64,000 bases of DNA, from NCBI GenBank assembly GCA_963932465.1, contig OZ010796.1, forward strand, positions 76,528,974 to 76,592,973, given 5' to 3'. A program made the position numbers and the translations under genes. The notes under the pieces are model-generated. The model was not told where the DNA came from. It searched no databases and saw only the letters and a program-made list of their open reading frames with translations. How positions within the stretch are numbered: position 1 is the stretch's first letter; the number at the start of each line of letters is the position of its first letter. Source of the DNA: Maratus speciosus (Eukaryota > Arthropoda > Arachnida > Araneae > Salticidae). Below are positions 33,894 to 45,713 of this stretch, in pieces.

Positions 33894-34339
33894 TTTAATA
33901 AATTCTAGCGAGAAAATTCGACAAGCAAACACAACAAAAACTCTACAAATCACTGACAAAGAAAGTCAAATTCAGCGTTGAAATGAAAGTTCGTCTGAAC
34001 AGCATAGAATAAACAAAAGCCACCAGTACGTCACCAGACATCCGCGACTTGGGGGAAACGCCAGCTGTCAGCGTAGAGATTTTCTGATTTTTTGCCGCTG
34101 CGGTTTTGCAACTCTCGTCTGAACAGACCAGAAGATTGCTATGCTCCCAAGAGAGAGCGACCATATTGCTGCTTTTCAAAATCGTTCGTCTGACATCTGC
34201 CTTATATTGAAGTTTCAGCAGCCATCTGCTGCAGAGCGAATGAGGACGACATTTTGTTTTTAAAGGTTTGCGGTTATTAGACGTTGTTCTTTATTATAGT
34301 GTCATAATTAAAATGAAAAAAATTATTTTGTAAAAAAAG

Positions 34340-34795
34340 TCTAGAGAAGAAGCTTCTAAATTTACAAATATTGAAGAGCGAATTTCAGAAGACTCAATTC
34401 ATAGCGAATCATCAAAATTGAGATTAAAAGATGCAGTCATATATTACGAAAAGTTACTCTCTGAAAATAATTTAATTACATCGGAGTCTTCAGACACTAT
34501 TTCTTATGAAGACAAGCTTATCGGGAATGAACTTTTTCACAATACTCTAGAACTACTTCGTGATAGAAAACTTATAGTTGAAGATGAGCTCATCCATATG
34601 AATGAAATATGTGAAGAAGTAAATTTTGAGGAGGTGGAATATGATCAGTCAACAAATGAATATGAACCACCCCCTAAAAAAAGCAAAGATGCAGATTTCA
34701 TTCCTTTGGATTATAAAATATAAGCAGTCAATATGGCTAAAGAATAACCTCCTTGGAGTTTGCAATCATTGAAAAAGAGAGGTTGTAGCCTCTTA
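34340..34795 (+). pseudogene. decayed transposon protein fragment (pogo-like style)
   Basis: An open stretch (ATG 34418 to TAA 34723, open upstream from about 34343) encodes an acidic segment ending EYEPPPKKSKDADFIPLDYKI. Reading continues in the same frame past two stops with AVNMAKE and PPWSLQSLKKRGC, which resembles a helix-turn-helix start of a transposase family I recall from arachnid genomes (unverified). The stops make it a pseudogene. Its end is interrupted by the foldback starting near 34797. Confidence 0.45.
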
Positions 34796-34796
34796 A

Positions 34797-35218
34797 GAAG
34801 CTACTTCAGTCAGGCGAAAAGACCCGTTGGCTAATGCTAATCCTATGGAATAAATTTATAAAGCTATCTCGGCTGCATTTCAATATTTTTAAATGATTTC
34901 TTTTGCATTGGATAGCTGAGATCAATCTGTATGCAGGCCGTTTTTTACTTTTTCGATTTTCATTGCAGATTTTTATTTATGAGGATGTTTTCACTTTCGA
35001 AACCGGTTCCAAAAATGAAAGTGTTATCATAAAAATTATCTCTAAACAAAATCGAAAAAGTAAAAAACAACCTTTGTACAGATCGATCTCAGCTGTCTAA
35101 TGAAAAAAAAAATCATTTAAAAATATTGAAATGCAACCGAGATAGCTTTATAATTTTTTTTCCATAGGATTAGCATTAGCGAACGGGTCTTTTAACTTGA
35201 CTGAAGTAGCCTCTTAAG
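34797..35218. mobile_element. foldback element, arms about 130 bp
   Basis: Ends CTTAAGAAGCTACTTCAGTCA and TGACTGAAGTAGCCTCTTAAG are inverses with one mismatch. The arms also share AAAGACCCGTT/AACGGGTCTTT, TCCTATGGAA/TTCCATAGGA and AGCTATCTCGG/CCGAGATAGCT. The centre carries CGAAACCGGTTCC. CTCTTAAG abuts both ends but is palindromic in part, so a target duplication is uncertain. It sits inside the pseudogene fragment before it. Confidence 0.75.
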
Positions 35219-35670
35219 CAGGGTTGGGTTTCTTCCGGAAGAAACCAGAGGAAAGTGGAAAAAACTGAAAAAAACCGGAGCTTCCATGACAAACATTTAA
35301 CAATAATATTAATTTTGCTGTATTGCTTATGTTATTTTACAATTTTAATTACAGTAAAATCTCTTTATAAAGCATGTCAATAATAAATTTTTCAGTTTAA
35401 TGAATATCATTTAGTTAAATCCTTAAAAATCCTATTACAATTTGAAAAACTTATCTAAATAACATGTAGATGTGCATTTTTATTTATTTAATTTTTTTTT
35501 CAAATTTTAATTTAATTTTTTTCTATAAATAAGTTAGTACACGTACATTTTAGACTTTCAGAGTTCCACAAAGATCAATCAATCTTTTTTTAAAAATTTG
35601 ATTAAAAATTTCATAATTTTAATCACCGCCGAGTCATTAAAATGACAAATCGCATGCAATTCTATTGTAA
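35219..35670. other. AT-rich spacer with a hAT-like left end
   Basis: CAGGGTTGGGTTTCTTCCGG at 35220 looks like a hAT terminus, and CCCACCCTTG near 36716 could be its partner, but no duplication supports it. Otherwise featureless. Confidence 0.3.
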
Positions 35671-35674
35671 TTAA

Positions 35675-35874
35675 CCCTAGATCTACCGGGAATTTTATTC
35701 AAGTTTTAATAAAACGTTCTACACCAGAATTTTTATTTAAAACTATTTAACTTATTTATTTACCTTATTTTTGTCTGGTTTATATACTTAGTTTATTTTA
35801 AAGAAATTTCTGGTTTGAATGAATATTTTGTATGTACCTGTCGGGTCCAATGGACCCGTCTGGTAGACGGAGGG
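35675..35874. mobile_element. piggyBac-like MITE (TTAA-flanked)
   Basis: TTAA at 35671-35674 and 35875-35878. The ends are CCCTAGATCTACCGGG and, read inward, CCCTCCGTCTACCAGACGGG, an imperfect inverted repeat. An inner palindrome CGGGTCCAATGGACCCG is present. The TTAA duplication and CCCT tips suggest piggyBac. Only 200 bp. Confidence 0.65.
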
Positions 35875-36019
35875 TTAAAAGCATACTTTCAACAAGCCTG
35901 TAGCTTCACATTTTCTCTCCTTATTATTTACATTTTACATTAAAATAATGCTTTATTAAAAACTTTGTAATAACATTTTTTAAATTTGTTATGTGCCACA
36001 AAAATGACAAGCAACGGGT

Positions 36020-36460
36020 TATGGTTCGATGCAATTTTTTGATCGAGTTCGGTTCTGGTTTTAGATCGGGTTTCAGGTTAACTTCAATTGGAATTTTCAG
36101 GTTCGGATAAGATTGCATGTCGATGAAAATTGTTTCCTCTTGCTCGATTTGGGTCTGGTTTCGAGTTGATTTCACGCTGAATTTTCAGGTTCGGGACAAT
36201 GTGTGTGTCGACAAAAATAATTTTGTCTTATTCGGATCGTTTTTACGGTTCAATAAAATTTTTTGGTCAGGTTCGGTTCTGGTTTTGGATTGGGTTTCAG
36301 TTTAATTTCAAATGGAATTTTCAGGTTCTGGTCGGTTTGGGTGTTGACAGAAATTGCTTTGTCTCGATCATATCGGGTTATGGTTCTATGAAACTTTTTT
36401 GTTGCATTAAATTTGGTTCAGGTTTCGAGTTGACTCCACATGGAATTTTTTTGTTTGGGC
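36020..36460. repeat. degenerate tandem repeat, unit about 115 bp
   Basis: GGTTCGGTTCTGGTTTT, GAATTTTCAGGTTC and TTTCGAGTTGA recur four times with drift (for example GAATTTTCAGGTTCGG at about 36092 and 36179, with a weaker match at 36315). Open frames across it follow from the composition and are not called. Confidence 0.6.
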
Positions 36461-36539
36461 CGGGTTACATATCATTGGAAATTATTTTATGTTACCTATA
36501 TTATTATTGTGATCACTTTGGAACAATGAGTTTATGATA

Positions 36540-38055
36540 ATAATAAATGATGTAAGAAAATACCCAATGATAACATCTATAAAATGCTAGTATAAATATT
36601 GGTAATATTGGTACTAATAGTTATACTGTACCAATAGAGTAATAATATAGTACCAATATAGTAATATATTGGTACTAATAGTTATACTATTGCTAGTTTT
36701 TCTAAGAAAAGATTACCCACCCTTGTTGAAATTATGACATTTAAAGCGATAAAAAATACTTATTGATAAAATATCTGTAACCTTTGTTAGTTTATAGTTT
36801 AAAGGTTATTCACAGTAGATGCTGATAAATTTTCAATTAAATTGTGGTATTCTGTTCGCTTTAGGTAAATTATCACAATGTAAAATATCTTTTTTTTTTT
36901 TAATGCTTCAATACATTTGATTTAATTCCTAGAAATCCTTTTCACTGCTTCTGGAAGATAACTGAAAAATAACTAATTGATTATGGCTAGATTTTTCGCA
37001 CTTGTCCGCAAAATAAACTGGCATTTGACTGGACTCATGTGCCCATAGTAGCAGGTTTACACATTTTTGTTCCCATTATTTGTTTCACTGGAAAAGTTTC
37101 TGAAATTTGTTGATGCAGATCTTGTACGCTGCTAACTTACTTTTTTTGATTAATTAAACAATCCCTTGCATCTTTTAAATAAACTAAAAACAGAAGAATC
37201 ACAAAAGAATAAATTGCTATATTCTTTCTTAGAATTAGTGATTTGAAAAGACTTTTTAACAGAACTTCGCTTTCAGTTGCAAACTTTTCAGAAATTTCTC
37301 AGTTGAAAAGTGATAATATTAAATGAAATATTGATCACATAAAGCGATGCTTTTAGTATTGAATTTAATACAATGGGTTGCGACTTAGCGATTTCGATAA
37401 CATTAACCGCAATCGCATTAAGTGGCACCTACTGTAATTAATTCTATGTATTTTTCACTTTTATGTTTTTAAAAGTGACCTATTTTTATCTGTTTAACAG
37501 TAAAAAATTTGATTTCGTTAATTTTGATTTTTTTTTTTTTTTTTTTTTTTTAGAAATAACTTTTTTGTATTTTGTAAATATTTTTATATAGAGAATAAAT
37601 AATTTTTTATAAATTATTGGTGGTTATCATTTATTAAACAATATATATTTATTCACTCAAATTCAGTTATAATTTATTTTGTATTCAAAAATACAATTAT
37701 AAGGAAATCCTACAACTACTCTGTGTTTGGTGTGTACTCTGTTAAAATTCAGTCATATTTATACAAGGTATAGAAGGTGCAAAGGAAAGTCCCTTTAACC
37801 TGGAAATAATTGCGAACGGAGAGGGCTACAGCTATACAAGTGAGGTAACGGTATAGTAAAGCGACTACGCCCGATATAATGCAAATGGCATCAGTGCCCC
37901 CTAGTGGCGAAATTTGAAAGATAGCCACTGCACATCGAAAACAAAAAGAGACAGAGCAAAATTTCCAATTAGAACGTTTTAGAGCATAAATTAATTAGTA
38001 CGAAATGACATTTGGTTTACATGGATAAGATAAATCTTCGCCTGATAAGATAAAA
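36540..38055. other. AT-rich stretch; TTGGTACTAATAG repeats
   Basis: A small cluster of TATTGGTACTAATAGTTATACT repeats lies at 36598-36690. The rest is featureless down to 37860, where GC content rises (GTGCCCCCTAGTGGCG at 37896). Confidence 0.4.
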
Positions 38056-39033
38056 CCGCCGCGGCGAACGGCCCAACTTCGTCCGCAGCCCCTTATTCTT
38101 CTACTCTAGTCCGACTCTTTTGCGGAAGCAAGATGCCTAGGTCCCCGGCCACGACTCGAGTGAAAGACTCTCTAGCGAAAGCAACGTTGAAAAAACAGAA
38201 AAAAAATTTCAAAAATTAATACCGGACAAATTTAAAAGGGAAATTACTCAAATTAAAGACACCGAAAAGCGGGAAGGGTTGGGCTCGGGGTGATGAAGCT
38301 GCCGAACGACTCCTACCTGCTTCTAGCTTATTATTACTCTCGGTCGGCGGTTGGGGGAGGGCGGGTGGGTCAACCGCCGCGGCGAGCGGCCCATCTTCGT
38401 CCGCAGCCCCTTATTCTTCTACTCTAGTCCGACTCTTTTGCGGAAGCAAGATGCTTAGGTCCCCGGCCACGACCATAGTGAAAGACTCTCTAGCGAAAGC
38501 AACGTTGAAAAAAAAAATCAAAAATTGAAACGGACAAATTTAAAAGGGAAATTACTCAAATTAAAGACACGGAAAAGCGGGAAGGGTTGGGCTTGGGGCG
38601 ATGAAGCTACCGAACGACTCCTACCTGCTTCTAGCTTATTATTACTCTCGGTCGGCGGTTGGGGAAGGGCGGGTGGGTCAACCGCCGCGGCGAGCGCCCA
38701 TCTTCGTCCGGAGCCCCTTATTCTTCTACTCTAGTCCAACTCTTTTGCGGAAGCAAGATGCCTAGGTCCCCGGCCACGACCCGAGTGAAAGACTCTCTAG
38801 CGAAAGCAACGTTGAAAAAAAAATCAAAAATTGAAACCGGACAAATTTAAAAGGGAAATTACTCAAATTACAGACACCGAAAAGCGGAAAGGGTTGAGCT
38901 TTGGGCGATGAAGCTGCCGAACGACTCCTACCTGTTTCCAGCTTATTATTACTCTCGGTCGGCGGTTGGGGGAGGGCGGGTGGGCGGCGAGCGGCTCATC
39001 TTCGTCCGCAGCCCTTTCTTCTTCTACTCTAGT
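38056..39033. repeat. GC-rich tandem repeat, three units of about 310 bp plus a partial fourth
   Basis: Units start CCGCCGCGGCGA at 38056, 38374 and 38682, with a partial copy from about 38984 to 39033. Each contains CTTCGTCCGCAGCCCCTTATTCTTCTACTCTAGTCC, GGAAGCAAGATGCCTAGGTCC, GTGAAAGACTCTCTAGCGAAAGC, a GGGCTTGGGGCGATGAAGC-like stretch and TCGGTCGGCGGTTGGGG. An ATG in each unit (about 38131, 38450 as a variant, 38758) opens a short frame reading MPRSPATT. The base composition stands out sharply from the surrounding DNA. I do not recognise it. Possibilities include repeated promoter monomers of a LINE or an amplified gene 5' region. Confidence 0.85.
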
Positions 39034-39203
39034 GGTACCATTTGAAAGTTTCTACCTATAAAAAAATTATAATAATTATATAGTATATTAAAGTAATTAT
39101 ATAGTATATATATATATATTATTTATAGTAAACATTAAACAATAAACCTTCTCAAAAATGCCAGAAAGCGTTACCACCCACGAATTCTCGTAAAACCCTA
39201 GTA

Positions 39204-40069
39204 CACTGGTGTCTAAAATTAAGGACTAATCACAAAATGTTAATTTTCAAGTACGCAAATACTCAAAAGGAGATAATATAATTCGAATAATTACTATCTC
39301 TACAGCACAGCTAGTCCGTATAACATCTCATTCATGTCACACATGGTCACAAGTGTCACAGTCACTTCGGTGAAGCAAAAAAATAGGAAACTCCATACTT
39401 CTCATTATGGGTCTCAAATGATCACTATATGTGACTCCACTGAGACTTCAGTGTGGCTGCTGCTTTGTGACGAGTCACCATGTGTCTTTACAATGTAGAT
39501 ACATTGTGACTCTCATATGACTGTCATCTGTAGACTCAATTTCAAAGTCATCGTGAACGCTGCATTGCGATAAGTTTCCAAATAATGTCACTGTAAAGTC
39601 ACATGAAGACTTTCAGGTGACAGAGAGACTACTATGAAGTCACTATTGTGCTCTTTTGTGAAAAGTCACCATGTGACTATAATGTGATATTATTTGGTGC
39701 TTTTCATAATGCAACATTGATGATGACTTTGAAATGGAGTCTAAAAATGACAGTCTCATGAGAGTCACAATGTAACTACATTGTAAAGTCACTTGATGAC
39801 TCGTCACAAAGCATCAGTCACATTGACGTCTCAGTGGAGTACCATATAGTGATCATTTGAGACTCATAATGAGAGGTGTGGAATTTCCTATTTTTTGTTT
39901 CACCGTAGTGACTGTGACACTTGTGACCATGTGTGACATGAATGAGATGCTATATGGACTAGCTTTGCTGTAGGGATAATAATTATTTCAATTATATTAT
40001 TTCCTTTTGAGTATTCGGTTAGTTAAAAATTAGCATTTTGTGACTGGTCCTTAATTTTGGATACCAGTG
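39204..40069. mobile_element. large foldback with Tc1/mariner-like ends, 866 bp
   Basis: Ends CACTGGTGTCTAAAATTAAG and CTTAATTTTGGATACCAGTG are inverses with small changes and are flanked by TA (39202-39203 and 40070-40071). The inverted homology extends through most of the element, with arms of about 430 bp sharing GAGTATT..., GGACTAG, CACACATGGTCACAAGTGTCAC and TCATTATG. The centre is built of AGTCAC/GTGACT words. The TIR start resembles Tc1-type elements. No transposase. Confidence 0.85.
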
Positions 40070-40071
40070 TA

Positions 40072-41339
40072 TTTCGGCCCCTTACTGGAAGCCTACAGAT
40101 GACCACCCACTAATTCAACATAGCTTCAGCTGATAAAGAGAGTTGAAATAGGAATAGTTTTATTAGCTTGTTAACAACTGAGTAATAAAAGTTGGAGTTA
40201 AGAAGTCTGTGTCTTCATATTGTCACTGTTCTTGCGCTGTAGTGAAACCTTCTGAACAATACTTTTATAGATGTTTTGTTGACTAAATTATATTTTTGAA
40301 AGAAAAAGCTCTAATGTGGATCTGAATGTCGATACTTTTTCTGGCTTTTTCAAAATTATTATTATTGAATCAGTGCTTTATAATTTTAAATTGCATGATT
40401 ATTTTCTTTGTAAAATTTGTCAAGTATATTTGAGACAGAAGCAGTCAAGTATATAAAAAATTAAAGTTGTATTAAGAATTTTAAACACTTTGCATATTTT
40501 AAAACGTTAATCTTTTTCGATAGAAGACAAAAGTGATAAATTTAATGTAGTATTATGTAAATTTACAGTAAATGGTTCCGTGTTAATATATATATATGCA
40601 TTATGTCCAATTAAAGAAAAAAAAATCTCACCACGTCTTTCTTTAAACATACATATTGACTTATAGTGAGAGAAATAAAATAAACCATTAAAAAGTGTCA
40701 TTTTAAGACTGTTCTCCAATAAATTAAAATAGTATTCCCCGCGCAACAACGCGAATCTTTGACACAGGCGCATTTTTAAACGTACAAAGCGCGAGATCAA
40801 CAGCCATGGCTTAAAAAAAATTTTGGAATGGAATACAATTTTTGATTTTCGATAAATGTATTACGTTTCGGGTTATAATAAGAGATTGCTGTTTCATGAC
40901 GAAGTTTGTAGGGCTATCGCGTCCTTGAAATTCGGTTCAAAACCATGGGCGTAGCTTGAAATTTTTATTGGGGGGGGGGGGGGGAGAACCAAAATTTGGC
41001 GCCCTTTAACGCTTTGGCGCCCTTCGACTATTCGTACCTTTATAGGAGGGGCGGGGAGGGGGGGTAGTTGCGATCCTTTTTACCTTTCGTTACTTATTCA
41101 TGGCAATGGCATATATTTATGTGATGTAAGTGATGCTGCCATAGTTGGATTTCCATTTTATGCGTACATGCACATGCGCCTGATCAAATTTCTCATCCAC
41201 CCCTTTGCTGTTTTTTCACGGCCTAAAACGGAATGCTCATAGGTAGAATCACGGTAGAATCCTTAAATTTATTTTCTTGACATGATAGAATAAATGTATT
41301 TAGAAAAAAAATAAAAAGAGAGAACGCAATCTTAAAACG
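40072..41339. other. AT-rich spacer with fragment of a hAT-type end
   Basis: Near 40944 CCATGGGCGTAGCTTG followed by a G-run and GGCGCCC words marks a hybrid of the two hAT-type families of this window. Text at 40887-40945 is a diverged relative of 5285-5350. No gene; the minus-strand open frame at 40507-40800 has no recognisable domain. Confidence 0.4.
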
Positions 41340-41343
41340 TTAA

Positions 41344-41587
41344 GAGCCACGTCAGCCACCGGTGGCTGACACTGAACTTTCCGTTTAAAACGCGTCCTTC
41401 ACCGATGGCTGACGTCTAAAATATGATATAAAACTAAAAAATTATATATTTTTTAAAGTAATTACTGAACATTTATTTAAAATTTACCTACCTTTTATTT
41501 ATTACAGGATTATACTTTCTTAAAAATTACTTAAAACATTGTAAATTTTTCAGCGCTTTAGTGTCAGTCACCGTGGCACTCAAAGTG
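41344..41587. mobile_element. TTAA-flanked short element (piggyBac-like)
   Basis: TTAA at 41340-41343 and 41588-41591. Left GAGCCACGTCAGCCACCGG, right read inward CACTTTGAGTGCCACGGTGA, similar from GAG onward; the left tip appears shortened. It contains the inner palindrome CAGCCACCGGTGGCTG. Weak family assignment. Confidence 0.45.
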
Positions 41588-41591
41588 TTAA

Positions 41592-42019
41592 TTACAATAG
41601 AGTTATAATGATTTTGAAGCCACCTCTCCCGCCCGAAATGTGTTGGTCGATATTATTGAATTTAGCCTTAATTTTTATGGTGAGAACTTCCGAGATCGAG
41701 CCTGCTACTATCGTTCCGATCGGTGTTAAAAAGGGAAGGCACTCCCAATGGTTGTGTGGGGCCTTTTCCATAAAGTAATGGTGGTCTAATATACTGAATG
41801 TTCCAGCTTCTGGAAATGGAATAACACATTTTCCCTTTTATTTTCTAAGCTTCCCATAAGAGAATAAATGAGATATTTTGCTGCAGTTAAGTGTATATGC
41901 CGATCCAAGAGACGCTTTTAAGAGGTAATAGCAGTTTTGAAGTTCTATGGCCTGATAATGACGTAACTTTTTCTCGGAAACTACTGAAACGATTTCAATA
42001 TTATATATATATATTTATA
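41592..42019. other. spacer without recognised gene
   Basis: Mixed composition and a short TA microsatellite at its right edge. No domain recognised. Confidence 0.3.
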
Positions 42020-42580
42020 TATATCATCATCATCATCATCATCAACCGTTTTCAATCCACTGCTGGATGTAGGTCTCCCCCAGATTTTTCCAATGTTTCC
42101 TGTCTAGTGCTTTAGTCAACCAATTTACACCGGCTACTTTTCTGATTTCATCACTCCATCTTACTTGAGGTCGTCTTCTTGGCCGTTTTACATCGTCCAT
42201 TATACGTAGCCAAGGTCATCAACTTATGGCAGCCTAGCCGAGCCCGGTTATTCTTAGCACCCTCTGTCTTCATGTCTTTCTGATCGCTGCCGTAACCAGG
42301 AACATTCAGACCGCCGGGAATTAAGGGCCGTGATTTATTTTGTGAAATCATGGTAAAATAAGGGGGGTAGGTGGCCAAATTCCTCCACGCTGGCCAAGCG
42401 GGTTGGAGGAAGCCCATCCGCGTTCGTTCCCCATGCACTAGGCAAGGGTACTAACAGGCTGTACCGGTGGAAGGTGCGGATTGGACATTAAGTCTCCGCT
42501 CCCAGTTGATTCCTTTAAGTCCTCCTCGAAGGCAATTAAAGGGTCTTCTCCTGGATAATAAGCAGAGGCTATTAAACAGC
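42020..42580 (-). mobile_element. RTE-like LINE, internally deleted to both ends
   Basis: Read on the minus strand, the 3' end is the C-terminus of a LINE protein: RRRPQVRWSDEI, then LDRKHWKNLGETYIQQWIENG and TGA at 42042-42044, followed by a TGA/ATG microsatellite tail (42024-42043). About 60 codons upstream, the sequence reads MTLATYNGR, resembling the first motif of an apurinic-type endonuclease, preceded by about 350 bp of GC-richer leader. The endonuclease and reverse transcriptase that should lie between are absent, with the junction near 42196. It is flanked by TA-rich microsatellites. The W-DR-W-GE-Y-QQW ending and the (ATG)n tail are what I recall of RTE-clade elements. Confidence 0.6.
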
Positions 42581-42589
42581 CCATTTATA

Positions 42590-43559
42590 TATATATATAT
42601 ATATATATGATGATATATATACAAATATACATATATTAATTGATATAATCATTTATATTAAGATAGTGTTGTTTTCTGGAAAATCAATTTCTTTTTAATA
42701 ACATCCGATTTTAATATCCGTTTTTTAATAACATCCGTTTTAAGGAAAAACTAGAATATTTGTTTGCGAAATCGCGCAACTACTATTTTTTAAATTTAAT
42801 TTCTTACGGTCAATCAATTTACAGTTTAACCACTGCCGGAACTACAAAAATTAAAAAAGAAATATTGAAGTTGCTTCAATAATTCCCGAGAAAAATGTAC
42901 TCCAATAACTGGCCTCCTAAAAAAAAAGGTAAAATTTTGCATTAAAAAACTGCATTAAAAATAACTTTTCATTAATTAGGAACCCAAACATTTCATTTTC
43001 GAGTGAATGTATAATAATTCTTGTTTAATAGTAGTCATCATCTTCCAATGGAAACTCCTTCAGAATACAACTTCTTTCTCAGTTTACAAAAGAATAAAGG
43101 CTATAAAATTTTGATTTGTAAACTTATGCGGTTTAAAAAAATAAAAAAAAATGCTATCAAAATATCACTTGCTTGAACCCTCCTTCTAATTTTATTTTGC
43201 CGACCCGGATCCCATGCTCATGTCTAAATTTGGGGATGCTAATGATATTGGATTATTTACTTTCTCACATTTGTTTTAAATCATTCTTTTCATCTTAACG
43301 TAATAAGCAATTTATGTATTATCTATTTAAACATTAGGAGGACAGCATAATGAAATATAAATTGTTTATTTATGATTTAAATAAATATAACATACATCAA
43401 ATCACTCAATATGTAAATTGAATTAAGCATTTATGTGATACCCATTTCTTAAGTCATCAAAATATAAACTTTTAATATATGCTTTATATTTAAATTTAAT
43501 GTGACAAAAGTAAAGATAAAATAAGATTTTAAACGAATATGTAATCGCACTAAAAAATG
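42590..43559. other. AT-rich spacer
   Basis: (TA)n at about 42584-42608; the phrase TTTTTAATAACATCCG repeats at 42693 and 42723. Nothing coding. Confidence 0.4.
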
Positions 43560-45675
43560 CTAATTGTCACTGATTGTTTTAATTTTTCTGTTTTTTAAAG
43601 TATTCCATTTAGTCACAGCTGAGGTTAGATCCATTGTTTCTGCCAAGGATTTTTCGCATTTTAATATCATTAAATTATTCAATCGTTCATCTGTCATTGT
43701 TGTTTGTAATGAATGTTTAATCAGTTTAAGCTGGCTGAAAGAACGTTCATTCGAACTAACACCAAAACCAACTGTTATTATAAATTTTATTATTTGAAAA
43801 TTTTCTTTGAGTACTGAACGTAATTTTTTAGATTCTTCAATAACTTCATGCAATGTATTAGAAGTTCTACATCGATCAAATAAAATTTCCATTTCAGCTT
43901 GTAAGGCATATTTATCTGGTTTCAATACAGATGGAGGCATCATTGAAATCAGAACTTCTACATTAGAAATTTCTAAATTTGCTTTTGACAGTGGAAACTT
44001 AAAAATGTCAAATATGGGTGTGGCGGAATCAACAACTGCTGTTATATTACACTTTAATCTCATGATTAAGGTATCTAAAACGCATTTGAATTCCTTTCGG
44101 TAAAATGTATGAAAATCAAAATTAACCTGGTCATCATTCCTCTCGTCATATCTTTTAGGTACAATCCTCCTTCGGTGAATTTTTTTGAAATCTCTTTCAG
44201 GATCAATACCAAACTTTTCAGAAAAATGCTTCGCACTGTTAATCTCTTGGTCAACTGCAGTCGTATCTTTATTAATATCTTCCAAAATATTAACTCTGCT
44301 TTCGATAATTAGTTTGCAGTCAACAACATTAATTTCAGGAGATTCTAATGTTTCGGTGAGAGTTTTTAGTTTGTACATGAAAATTCTCATAAACATCATG
44401 CAAATGATAAAATCAAAATTCAATAACTTTTTTCTTAAGCCGAAAGATTTGCTTTTGGTTCCACTGTCGAAATTTTCGCTTTCACAAATATCTTCTAACA
44501 GTTCGACGATTTCTTCAAAGGAATTGTGGATAGCTGTTAAGATTTCTGCTCTTGCAGTCCATCTGGTTTTCGAAAGATTTCGTAGTCCAGTAGAATTTTC
44601 TATTTTATCCATTTTTTCTTTTAAAGGTTTAAATCTCTTTGGACTTGCAGTAAAAAATACATACAGTTCTTGCAATGTATCGAACAAGTCAGAAACGATC
44701 GGGCTAGCTCGAACGCAGTGCTCAAGTGCTGCATTCACCCGATGATCCTGACAAGGAACGTAAGGAACAACAAGCCCAACAATTTCAGAATTTTTTTTCT
44801 GTGTGCCCTTAAATTCACCTGACATGGAACTCGCGAAATCGTAAGATTGGAATGACAAGGCTTTCATATTTATTTCATTTGCCTGTAAAATCTCTATTAT
44901 ATATTTGGCAATGCCTAAACCTGTTTTATCTAATGCCTCTCTAACTTCTAATAAGTATTCCTTTGGATTTCCAAATTTATCACAAATTCTGATGACAAGA
45001 GATAATATATCTTTATGAGACAAATCTGGAGTTGGGTCCGCCATAATTGTAAAAAAATCACAACTTTGAATTTCTTTCACAATTTGTTCTCTAACTTGAT
45101 TCGCAATAATAGAAAGAAATTAGTTTGGCGATTGGGGACTTAAGTAAGTCACTTTATATGGTCTGAGATTTCTGTCTTTTAACCATTTGTATAACAATGA
45201 ATTGTGCCTAGCTATTAAACTGACAAATTGATAAAAGTTACTACTATTTTCCAATTCATTTTCTGTGTTTCCCCGAAAGGCTACGCCCTGACGAGCCATC
45301 GTATTGGTAAGATCAAATAAGATTTCAACAATTTTTTTATTGTAATTCAAATGTTTTTCTTCTTCTAACTGTATTTGTCTTTTCTTTTTATCTAATTTGG
45401 TTTCAATATAATTTTTTTTTGTGAAGGAAAGAGCAGTAACTTTCCAAAGCAGATTTATGGCAACTAGATGAAAAGTGAGCTGATAATTTTCCTAACTTGT
45501 TTTTGCCTTTGCTCTTCATCTTACCCCAATCCGCTACACCATGAGTGTACCAATTACTCTCCAATTTACTTCTTCCTGATCCAGTTGGAAAAAGATAGCA
45601 AACAAAACAAAAAGCCTTATTTTTTGAAGTACTATACTCCAAAAATCTGTATTCATCGTACCATTTTGCATTAAA

Positions 45676-45713
45676 GCGATCCATTCCATCGCTATAGCGA
45701 TGGAATGGATCGC
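45676..45713. repeat. perfect 38-bp palindrome
   Basis: GCGATCCATTCCATCGCTA is followed directly by its exact reverse complement. It lies at the start of the zinc-finger segment of the pseudogene and abuts the AATGG-rich block. Confidence 0.95.

Larger units (their letters stand above)
31225..34201. mobile_element. PIF/Harbinger element, 2,977 bp, internally deleted
   Basis: Left end GACAAATGTCAGACGAACGA and right end, read inward, GGCAGATGTCAGACGAACGA match at 18 of 20 positions. TTA flanks both sides (31222-31224 and 34202-34204), the characteristic Harbinger target duplication. Inside are the N-terminal exon of a Harbinger-type transposase on the plus strand and a MADF-domain gene on the minus strand, the usual two-gene content. 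The catalytic DDE region is missing between 31692 and 33094. A further element (33095-33516) is inserted between the genes. This copy can move only if transposase is supplied elsewhere. Confidence 0.85.

Noticed and set aside
33943..34179. Minus-strand frame of 78 codons at the Harbinger right end
   Set aside because: It overlaps the terminal inverted repeat and has no domain; probably leader or chance.
35219..36726. Possible hAT element from CAGGGTTGGG to CCCACCCTTG
   Set aside because: Ends match only loosely and the flanking octamers CTCTTAAG and TTGAAATT do not agree.
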